Positions 1 to 4,928 of a stretch of 9,614 nt of DNA are shown in pieces. Within the stretch, counting starts at the first letter, position 1. Every line of letters starts with the position of its first letter. Made by a program: the position numbers and the translations under genes. Source of the stretch: Bacteroidales bacterium UBA1195 (GTDB lineage: Bacteria; Bacteroidota; Bacteroidia; Bacteroidales; WCHB1-69); NCBI GenBank assembly GCA_002309855.1, contig DBYD01000012.1:1-9614 (forward strand), written 5' to 3'. Below the pieces are notes generated by a model. The model searched no databases. It had not been told where the DNA came from and saw only the letters and a list, made by a program, of their open reading frames with translations.

Positions 1-10
1 AGGGTGTTTT

Positions 11-724
11 TTAAAGGGGACTCAAGTATCCATTTTGTGAAAAAACCAATGTGTCCATTCCCGTCGGATCCACGTACTTTACCGGATTGTTCGCGCAGTA
101 GGCATACGGGGTCATCCAGAAGTACTTTTCGAACATCGGGTCCCTGCTGGTGAACACCGGCGGTTTGTAATACCTTGCTTCGTAGTAGTACATGCCGGTC
201 TCTTCGTCCAACTCCTTGGCGTTGAAAGAGTATTTGGGAAGGATGTTGCTGTAGAAGTTTGCGTTGTACTCGGTTGTGATTTCACCAACCTGCGGCGTAA
301 CAGAAAAAATCCGTTTTCCATAGCAAGGCAGCGGCGCAGAACGATGCTGTGAGTTAAGATGCTTCGCATCTTTTTCTCCTCGCGGCTCAGCATAGCCCAA
401 GCAAGCTTGGCTCTGCTTTCGCCCGCATCGTCGATTGCGTCGTTCCGCCAGCTGGCGCGCGTAATGGACAGGATTTTTTCCCCCGCCGCGAAAGGCTCTT
501 TCTTTTGCTTCTGTTACCTTCGGTGAAGTTTGCTCTCGCTCGAAAAAATGAACAAGTTCTTTTTTGCTCGCTTGCCGCAAACTTTCTTTGAGCCAACAAA
601 GAACGTTTTCCGATAGTGAGAGCGGAATACAAGCTTGCTTGGATTTCGCCGAACGTAGGAAAACTTCTCCGAAGGAAAAATGAAGAGAAGATGTTTTCAT
701 AACCGTTTCAAAATCGTTCCGCAT
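11..724 (-). CDS. RHS repeat-associated core protein fragment, chimeric remnant
   Basis: This 237-residue leftward ORF has two unlike halves. From about residue 148 to 218 it is a recognisable RHS/YD-repeat core: KELDEETGMYYYEARYY, then SRDP, YAYCANNPVKYVDPTGMD. That core normally closes the shell of a large polymorphic toxin or secreted RHS protein and is followed by a variable toxin domain. Here only about 17 residues follow DPTG before a TAA at 11-13, so no toxin domain is present. The first about 140 residues are basic, low in hydrophobic pattern and unlike RHS; they read through a repeat-like stretch (about 304-690). Full RHS proteins are usually over 1000 residues, so this is best read as a displaced 3' end given an accidental start codon. 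The RHS identity is strong; expression as a protein is doubtful. Confidence 0.65.
   Translation of the reverse strand: MRNDFETVMKTSSLHFSFGEVFLRSAKSKQACIPLSLSENVLCWLKESLRQASKKELVHFFEREQTSPKVTEAKERAFRGGGKNPVHYARQLAERRNRRCGRKQSQACLGYAEPRGEKDAKHLNSQHRSAPLPCYGKRIFSVTPQVGEITTEYNANFYSNILPKYSFNAKELDEETGMYYYEARYYKPPVFTSRDPMFEKYFWMTPYAYCANNPVKYVDPTGMDTLVFSQNGYLSPL
304..690. repeat. Repeat-like non-coding insert in the RHS fragment
   Basis: This stretch is dense in inverted repeats. A 13-bp arm at 397-409 is the exact reverse complement of 630-642. GTTTGC at 528-533 pairs with GCAAAC at 577-582 around the palindrome GAACAAGTTC (550-559). TTCTTTG at 584-590 pairs with CAAAGAA at 597-603. Several frames are open across it with basic, repetitive, non-protein-like translations. 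It resembles dispersed sequence that produces spurious basic hypothetical ORFs in Bacteroidales genomes, but that is recollection and not a search result. Its boundaries are approximate; the left one is where RHS similarity starts. Confidence 0.45.
356..375 (+). terminator. Terminator-like hairpin with T run
   Basis: A perfect 7-bp stem, AAGATGC (356-362) and GCATCTT (366-372), closes a 3-nt TTC loop and runs into five T residues (371-375) on the plus strand. The form is that of an intrinsic terminator, although the stem has moderate GC and no plus-strand gene is recognised upstream. It may simply be part of the surrounding repeat. Confidence 0.35.
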
Positions 725-763
725 GGCTTATAAAATCACTTCAACAACGCAAAAATTTTCATA

Positions 764-880
764 TTATTGTGGCCTCCGCCGCAACCTTCCCGCTGCTGTT
801 AGGAATCGGGATTGCACCCAATCTCCCGCATCCGGCCATTTCCGCTTCAAAGCCATTTTATGCAGCTCCTTGTTTTTCAT
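764..880 (-). CDS. Possible small basic ORF, 38 aa, unrecognised
   Basis: A 38-residue leftward ORF starts at 880 (MKNKELHKMALKRKWPDAGD...) and stops with TAA at 764-766. It is rich in Lys, Arg and Trp. A perfect -7 element (TATCTTTG) lies at 920-927, so a transcript would start about 30 nt before the ATG. There is no clear Shine-Dalgarno sequence; an internal ATG at residue 9 follows AAGGAGCTGCATAAA, which contains a good one. No family is recognised. The 16-base motif AAAATGGCTTTGAA(A/G)C inside it also occurs right after the first direct repeat at 1231-1246, so it may be repeat-derived sequence and not a gene. It is the only gene candidate in 725-1025. Confidence 0.25.
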   Translation of the reverse strand: MKNKELHKMALKRKWPDAGDWVQSRFLTAAGRLRRRPQ

Positions 881-919
881 GTCTTTTAAACATCACTGTT
901 TTTTCAAAACTATTTTTTG

Positions 920-927
920 CAAAGATA
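920..927 (-). promoter_or_regulatory. Candidate leftward Bacteroidota -7 promoter element
   Basis: The minus strand reads TATCTTTG followed by CA, an exact match to TAnnTTTG. No convincing TTTG -33 element lies 19-21 bp upstream. It would transcribe toward the small ORF at 764-880 and the RHS fragment. Confidence 0.35.
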
Positions 928-1025
928 TACACTTTTTGTAATACTCTGTAATAAAAAATGTTAACCAATCACACGAAAGTGTTATCCTATTCATGGATTT
1001 TTCATGTCTGTTGAAAAAAGGATAA

Positions 1026-1145
1026 AAAATCCAGAAGGAGGTTGCCACCAGAACAGGGTTCAAGAACCTTTCCTCCTTTTGCCGCTTCTTCAAGAAACAG
1101 ACCGGCATGACGCCGGGGGAATACCGGGACAGCCAGGGGGTGTAG
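1026..1145 (+). pseudogene. AraC-family regulator, C-terminal HTH remnant
   Basis: The frame from 1026 to the TAG at 1143-1145 reads KIQKEVATRTGFKNLSSF, then CRFFKKQTGMTPGEYRDSQGV. This is the last helix-turn-helix of an AraC/XylS DNA-binding domain: the EVA...GFkn.SsFcrfFKkqtGmTPgeYR pattern is almost complete. An in-frame TAA at 1023-1025 closes the frame just upstream, there is no start codon, and the other about 250 residues of a normal AraC regulator are absent. The KIQKEVA segment carries one extra residue relative to the usual K-I-x-E-V-A spacing. The original gene must have lain upstream on the plus strand and was lost by deletion or rearrangement. Family assignment is firm; this cannot be functional. 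Confidence 0.75.
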
Positions 1146-1182
1146 GGGGCAACGGCAAGATAGGCCTGGCGGTCAAACTCCG

Positions 1183-1235
1183 GTGGTGAATTAGCATTTT
1201 TCGGTTCCAATTGAGCCGATAATTGGAGAAAAATG
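1183..1235 (+). repeat. Direct repeat flanking the ATPase gene, copy 1
   Basis: The 42 bases at 1194-1235 match 2794-2835 with only four mismatches, and the right-hand 25 bases are identical (from ttgagccgat to agaaaaatg). A shared gtggtga sits at the same offset upstream in both copies (1183-1189). The two copies are exactly 1600 bp apart and bracket the ATPase gene. This copy lies about 50 bp after the AraC remnant stop. Confidence 0.7.
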
Positions 1236-1287
1236 GCTTTGAAACAATTCTGAATTTTTTTTTGGTCTGTGTGGAATTCGTAAGTAA

Positions 1288-1343
1288 ATTTTATGGATAT
1301 TTGCAGCGAAATTTTACAGCGGTAAATTTTACGGCCATAAAAT
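1288..1343 (+). promoter_or_regulatory. Repeat-containing leader/operator region of ATPase gene
   Basis: Just upstream of the ATPase start there are three related A/T-rich words: TAAATTTTATGG, GAAATTTTACAGC and TAAATTTTACGGC. A 9-bp inverted repeat, ATTTTATGG (1288-1296) and CCATAAAAT (1335-1343), encloses them. GATATTTG at 1296-1303 is one base from the TAnnTTTG -7 element. AAGGA at 1347-1351 gives an acceptable ribosome binding site immediately before the ATG at 1353. The arrangement looks like a promoter with operator-type repeats; binding is inference. Confidence 0.4.
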
Positions 1344-1352
1344 AATAAGGAT

Positions 1353-2711
1353 ATGAAAAAGTTTTATAATAGAGAGCAGGAAATGAAACAGTTGCATGAA
1401 ATGCAACGTCAGTCATACGAAGACTACAGCAGGTTTGTAGTGCTGACAGGCCGAAGACGTGTGGGTAAAACAAGCCTGGTGTATCGGCTGATGGATGAGA
1501 CAAAGGAGACGGCTCCGGGCTTGTACTTCTTTGTAGGTCGCAAGGCAGAGGCCACGTTGCTGAGCAATTTCTGCGAGGAAGTGCGCGAAAAATTGGGCGA
1601 GTATGTGCCGGAAGGTGTCACAAGTTTCCGCAGCCTGATGCAACTGCTGCTGGAGATTGGGAAGCGGTGCCGGTTCACTCTGTTCATAGATGAGTTTCAG
1701 GAGTTTGACAACGTGAATCCGGAGGTGTTCAGCGATATGCAGGAGTTGTGGGACAAGTATAAAAAGAAAACGAATGTATGCCTGATCGTTTCAGGCAGCA
1801 TCTTCAGGATGATGGAGAAGATATTCAAGGACGAGGGGCAGCCGCTGTTCGGCCGTGATGACTGCACAATCAAACTGCAGCCATTCACGACGGCAACCAT
1901 GCGGGAGATTCTGGGCGACTACAAGGCGGACTATACGAACGAGGATTTGCTGGCGTTATGGACCATCACAGGCGGAGTGGCTCGTTACATAGAGGTGCTG
2001 ATGAACAACCGTTGTACGAGCGTGAATCAGATGCTGCATTATGTGTGCATGAGCGGCGACAGTTTCTTTATGGACGAAGGACGTTCGGTGTTGGTTCAGG
2101 AGTTTGGCAAACAGTATGGCACCTATTTCAGCATATTGGATCAGATAGCGCACGGTGATGTGACACAAAATGAAATTGAAGCTGCTTTGGCCATGAAAAG
2201 CCTTGGCGGACAGTTGAAAATGTTGGAAGAGAAGTATGGTATTGTGCAGAAGAAACGTCCTGTGGGTGCGAAGGAAGGCAGCCAGACAGTGCGTTACGGG
2301 ATCCAGGACAATTTCTTCCGTTTCTGGTTCCGGTATATCCACCGTTACAGTTCGCTGATAGAGATTCAGAATCTGCCGGCTCTGGAACAGATTATGGTGA
2401 ATGACTACACGACTTTTTCAGGCATTGCATTGGAGCGCTGGTTCCGGCAGAAGATGATGGAGAGCTGCCGTTACAGGGTGATTGGCGGCTGGTGGCAGGG
2501 CGGTGGAAAAAACGCTAAAGGCAACAATGACGATTTCGAGATTGACATCGTGGCAGAGACATTGGACGGCAGTGTCGAGGCTTATGAGGTGAAACGTAAC
2601 CCACAGAAGTACAATCCGGCACGGCTGCGGGAAAAAGTGGGGATGATGCAACGTCACCTGTATCGCGGCCAAGAGGTGAAGATGTTTGGGTTGAGCATGG
2701 AGGAGATGTGA
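1353..2711 (+). CDS. AAA-type ATPase (ATPase_2) with C-terminal DUF234 domain
   Basis: This 452-residue cytosolic ATPase is of the archaeal-type ATPase_2/DUF234 family common in Bacteroidales and archaea. Walker A is GRRRVGKTS (residues 33-41) and Walker B is TLFIDEFQEF (109-118, with D113 and E114). A sensor-like IVSGSIF follows at 145-151 and GGVARYI at 207-213. Residues about 250-310 resemble a winged helix. The C-terminal part starts near FFRFWFRYI (321-329) and is DUF234-like. It contains E361, then FEIDIVAE with D398, then EVK at 412-414; this D...ExK arrangement resembles a PD-(D/E)XK nuclease core. Length is normal and the frame is intact. The biological role of the family is not established; defence, toxin-like and mobile-element roles have been proposed. 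The gene stands alone, bracketed by direct repeats and surrounded by gene remnants. Confidence 0.85.
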   Translation: MKKFYNREQEMKQLHEMQRQSYEDYSRFVVLTGRRRVGKTSLVYRLMDETKETAPGLYFFVGRKAEATLLSNFCEEVREKLGEYVPEGVTSFRSLMQLLLEIGKRCRFTLFIDEFQEFDNVNPEVFSDMQELWDKYKKKTNVCLIVSGSIFRMMEKIFKDEGQPLFGRDDCTIKLQPFTTATMREILGDYKADYTNEDLLALWTITGGVARYIEVLMNNRCTSVNQMLHYVCMSGDSFFMDEGRSVLVQEFGKQYGTYFSILDQIAHGDVTQNEIEAALAMKSLGGQLKMLEEKYGIVQKKRPVGAKEGSQTVRYGIQDNFFRFWFRYIHRYSSLIEIQNLPALEQIMVNDYTTFSGIALERWFRQKMMESCRYRVIGGWWQGGGKNAKGNNDDFEIDIVAETLDGSVEAYEVKRNPQKYNPARLREKVGMMQRHLYRGQEVKMFGLSMEEM

Positions 2712-2767
2712 TTGCCCCTGAACCAAACCAACAAATGCTTTTCCAAACCTGGCCGGAGAATGCGCAA

Positions 2768-2820
2768 ATCGGCTCAAAATACGTGGTGATTTTGCATTTT
2801 TTGGTTCATGTTGAGCCGAT
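2768..2820 (+). repeat. Inverted repeat after ATPase gene
   Basis: ATCGGCTCAA at 2768-2777 is the exact reverse complement of TTGAGCCGAT at 2811-2820, a 10-bp stem across a 33-nt loop, starting 57 bp after the ATPase stop. The right arm lies inside direct repeat copy 2. The left arm has no counterpart upstream of copy 1, so the hairpin is specific to this copy. It lacks a T run, so it is not a classical terminator. Confidence 0.45.
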
Positions 2821-2835
2821 AATTGGAGAAAAATG
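2783..2835 (+). repeat. Direct repeat flanking the ATPase gene, copy 2
   Basis: This is the second copy of the element at 1183-1235; identity is 38 of 42 bases over 2794-2835. It is followed at once by gatTACTTTTGCACC, where TACTTTTG (2838-2845) is an exact TAnnTTTG -7 match facing right, although no rightward gene follows. The sequence after agaaaaatg differs from that after copy 1, so the repeat ends there in both. Confidence 0.7.
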
Positions 2836-2853
2836 ATTACTTTTGCACCGGTT

Positions 2854-3357
2854 TCACCAACATGGCACACCAAAATTGACATATCTCATATATCCGTCCG
2901 CATTGAAAAACACTTCCATTTCATTATAAGGAATGTCATTATTCTTCAAAGTGACAACATATCCCTCTCTTTAATCATCCCCATACAAAAGCCCGCTTAC
3001 GCGTTGTATGGCCTCCTCATCCACAGAATGTCTGCTTATGAATTCTTTCAAAGAACAATTTGCATTGTATCTCTCATTATTGAAATAAACATCCGCTTGA
3101 ATCCGGTAAAAATCAACGGTTCTCAATTGGACAGAATCGTGATGTCTGAAATAGCCAGTTCCATCATTATAGAATAAAAATGCAACCGTATCCTCCTGAT
3201 AGGTTACCCATTCATCGTTCACCCATTTTTTTCTTGGTAACTTCAAGTTTGTTACTTTCTTAGGATTTCCTTTCACCTTAACCAACGAATCATACGTTCC
3301 CACCATCATCAGGTCAACAAAACAAGGGCGGATTTGGAAAGAAACTCCCTCTTCCAT
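2854..3357 (-). pseudogene. Hypothetical protein gene, in-frame stop and truncated 5' end
   Basis: The open frame 3357 to 2971 encodes 128 residues (core: VGTYDSLVKVKGNPKKVT... to GLLYGDD) with a protein-like composition, but I do not recognise a family. After its TAA at 2971-2973 the same frame continues for 38 more sense codons (REGYVVTLKNNDIPYNEMEV, then FFNADGYMRYVNFGVPCW) to a TGA at 2854-2856. That tail is also protein-like, which suggests that the TAA is a nonsense mutation of a longer gene. At the other end the ATG at 3357 lies inside the IS3 transposase remnant (the acATGg of its conserved TWK codons), so the true 5' end has been replaced by the insertion sequence. The next candidate start is in VDLMMVGTYD. 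An accessory, perhaps immunity-like or lipoprotein origin is possible but unsupported. Confidence 0.55.
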
Positions 3358-3554
3358 GTGGAAATCTGTTGCTGCGTCAACTCAAATTTGGTCGACAGTT
3401 CCGCCAGCGTCTGCTGACCCTTAATGGCTTCAATGGCTACGTTATGTTCCCTGAAACTGCTCACGCTCAATAAAGTCAAATGAATTTGCCTTTATGTTCG
3501 CTTACACGCAGTTTTAGCCTTGAACTCCGCTGTAAATTTTCTTCTACCTTTCAT
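3339..3554 (-). pseudogene. IS3-family transposase OrfA, truncated and interrupted
   Basis: From the ATG at 3554 the frame reads MKGRRKFTAEFKAK. After a 72-bp interruption it resumes in the same frame at 3440 with VAIEAIKGQQTLAELSTKFE, then LTQQQISTWKREFL. Joined, these give the typical N-terminal helix-turn-helix of an IS3-group OrfA (HTH_Tnp_1), which binds the terminal repeats. The interruption brings an in-frame TAA at 3492-3494. The C-terminal leucine-zipper part and the frameshift into orfB are gone. The family is clear from the FTAEFKAK and LTQQQISTWKRE motifs. Confidence 0.8.
3441..3512. repeat. 72-bp insertion inside IS3 orfA
   Basis: Exactly 72 bases (24 codons) separate the orfA codons for FKAK and VAIEAI, which are adjacent in normal family members. 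AAACTGC (3454-3460) and GCAGTTT (3508-3514) form a 7-bp inverted repeat near its ends. TTATGTTC occurs twice (3442-3449 and 3492-3499) as a direct repeat. There is no ORF of its own and no clear target duplication. It may be a small dispersed repeat unit of the host genome. Confidence 0.55.
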
Positions 3555-3560
3555 ACGGCA

Positions 3561-3620
3561 AAACCAATGCAAGTTGAGCGCAATTGAGCTTGCTCAAATT
3601 GCCGAAACGCAGCTTGGTTT
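3561..3620. repeat. 60-bp imperfect palindrome in IS leader
   Basis: The outer arms are AAACCAA (3561-3567) and TTGGTTT (3614-3620). The inner arms are GCAATTGAGC and GCTCAAATTGC, which pair with one bulged base around a two-base centre near 3590. The arms between are diverged, so this is a long cruciform-capable element between the IS terminal repeat and the orfA ATG, about 6 bp before that start codon. It looks like a REP- or MITE-like unit; no coding capacity is seen. Confidence 0.6.
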
Positions 3621-3653
3621 ATCCAACATTACAATTTTTTTGTTTACAACTGC

Positions 3654-3673
3654 TGTCCAAATTTCGGGGGCCA
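3654..3673 (-). repeat. IS3-type terminal inverted repeat (left end)
   Basis: On the minus strand this reads TGGCCCCCGAAATTTGGACA. It has the expected TG terminus and the TTGGACA-like inner part, and lies 100 bp before the orfA start. The matching right end is not present in the window. Confidence 0.5.
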
Positions 3674-3750
3674 TTATATCTCCTTCTGGGTAACACGGAG
3701 GGGATGATAGGTCTCGGGATGAAATATTTGTTGGATTTGTAGACCCCATT

Positions 3751-3768
3751 TGTGGAGAATTTTCCACA
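3751..3768 (-). terminator. Weak hairpin after the OprB-type porin gene
   Basis: TGTGGA (3751-3756) and TCCACA (3763-3768) pair around a 6-nt loop, five bases past the leftward stop of the porin gene. No T run follows in the leftward direction, so it may protect the 3' end or pause transcription and need not be a true intrinsic terminator. Confidence 0.35.
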
Positions 3769-3773
3769 CCGGC

Positions 3774-4874
3774 CTACCATTCAAACCCTATACGCAGGGC
3801 CGAAAAGAGTGCATTGTCCAATGGCACATCGCTGCCGGAAGGACGGACAATATACTGCAGGTCAGGCTGGATATAAAAATGCTCGTTAATGCCCCATTGC
3901 CATGTGAGCTCCAGCGCAGTCTCGTTGCGCAGCGTGCCACCCTCCCACCGGATGGCGGCGTTTGTAACCGCAAGTCCGAGCACATCGTCACCCGACCTGA
4001 AAAACAGTCCGGAAAGGTTTGCACCGAACGCATACTGCAGCGGATGGGTGCAACTTTCCGACAGATGTACGGCACCCATGCCGAATAAACGGAGGCTGTG
4101 CCGTTCAGTTTCCAGAACAGGCTGTTCCGCCGAGGCCTGAATGCTTACAGTCCAGTCGCTGGTCTGCGCAATGAGGGCCGTTTTTACTATTGTCCCGACT
4201 TTGGTGGAATACTCCCCCTCCACCACCATATTGGCCCCCTTTTCCTTCTGGAAACGCCATTTGAGGTTGTAGGGGTTGTCCTCCCAGTCAATCGGCGTGT
4301 CGAACAGGGCGGCCTGCAGCCGGAACGAAGAGGAAGGCTGCCACCGCAGATTTGCGCCCCAGGTGAAGAGCGGGAAAAAGGAAAGCTGGTGGTTGCACGA
4401 AAGTGCGGAGGATATTCCGAACGAAGAATTGAAATAGAGGTTGGCAGCGTCTGCAAAACAGAAATGGGCGCAAAAGTCCTGCATTCCCAGGGTTGCTTCC
4501 CAGTTTCCCCATCGCTGCCACAGATAGCACTCCTGCAAAAAGAGATGGTTGCCTGCCTCGATATAGTCGGCCACCTGCAGGTCGCCTATCCAGCTTTCGG
4601 ACGGGGTGCAGCCGTGTGTCCAGCCGCCGGTCAGCGTGAAGCCGCCGTTCCGCCAACGTCCGGACTCCTCCCCGTTGTAGGAGATTCCCAGAACCGCATA
4701 TCCCAAATAGCCGCCGCCCCTTTCCATGCCGCCTGAAAGGTTGCCGGCCGCATCGCCGATGTAGGAAACCACCGGTCTCCATGGATTCCGCACATCAGCG
4801 CTGTCCTGAGCAAACGCACCCGATGTCAGGCAACAAGCCGCTATCAGAAATAATAACTCTTTTCCAAATCGCAT
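3774..4874 (-). CDS. OprB-family carbohydrate-selective porin
   Basis: A 366-residue outer-membrane beta-barrel protein. The N terminus MRFGKELLFLIAACCLTSGA, then FAQ, is a classical Sec signal peptide with cleavage expected after FAQ (residue 23). The mature part has OprB hallmarks: the GGGYLGYAVLGISYNGE region near 53-69, RSGDDVLGLAVTNA (293-306), and the C-terminal YIQPDLQYIVRPSG (334-347). It ends in an aromatic residue (RIGFEW), as outer-membrane barrels do. OprB porins pass sugars across the outer membrane, but this member is short, so its substrate cannot be inferred. It lies 54 bp after the FGE-like lipoprotein gene on the same strand, so the two are probably co-transcribed from the promoter near 5870. 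No Shine-Dalgarno sequence is evident; the start is chosen because it gives a complete signal peptide. Confidence 0.8.
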   Translation of the reverse strand: MRFGKELLFLIAACCLTSGAFAQDSADVRNPWRPVVSYIGDAAGNLSGGMERGGGYLGYAVLGISYNGEESGRWRNGGFTLTGGWTHGCTPSESWIGDLQVADYIEAGNHLFLQECYLWQRWGNWEATLGMQDFCAHFCFADAANLYFNSSFGISSALSCNHQLSFFPLFTWGANLRWQPSSSFRLQAALFDTPIDWEDNPYNLKWRFQKEKGANMVVEGEYSTKVGTIVKTALIAQTSDWTVSIQASAEQPVLETERHSLRLFGMGAVHLSESCTHPLQYAFGANLSGLFFRSGDDVLGLAVTNAAIRWEGGTLRNETALELTWQWGINEHFYIQPDLQYIVRPSGSDVPLDNALFSALRIGFEW

Positions 4875-4928
4875 AATTGCAAAAGCAGATAATTTGCTTA
4901 CACGCCATCCCCAGAGTGACTGGAACCT

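Larger units (their letters stand above)
3339..3673 (-). mobile_element. IS3-family insertion sequence, left-end remnant
   Basis: Reading leftward from 3673 this is the left end of an IS3-family element. It starts with a terminal-repeat-like TGGCCCCCGAAATTTGGACA, similar in layout to the TG...CCC...TTGGACA ends of that family. A leader of about 100 bp and the orfA start follow. Similarity ends near 3339, after the codons for TWKREFL; the rest of orfA, all of orfB and the right end are missing. The element has taken two further insertions: a 60-bp palindrome in the leader and 72 bp inside orfA. It is inactive. Confidence 0.7.

Noticed and set aside
1205..1228. Hairpin CCAATT/AATTGG in direct repeat copy 1
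   Set aside because: The left arm is changed in copy 2 while the rest of the repeat is conserved, so the structure is not maintained.
2418..2882. 154-codon leftward ORF over the ATPase end and repeat copy 2
   Set aside because: Mostly antisense to the ATPase. Its resemblance to a leftward peptide over 1160-1210 comes only from the direct repeat.
3597..3674. Leftward 26-residue ORF starting MAPEIW behind AAGGAGATAT
   Set aside because: The start codon overlaps the outer edge of the IS terminal repeat and the frame runs through the IS leader and palindrome; no protein-like features.
4098..4736. 212-codon rightward ORF
   Set aside because: It is antisense to the OprB-type porin gene, which has a clear signal peptide and family motifs; the shadow has none.
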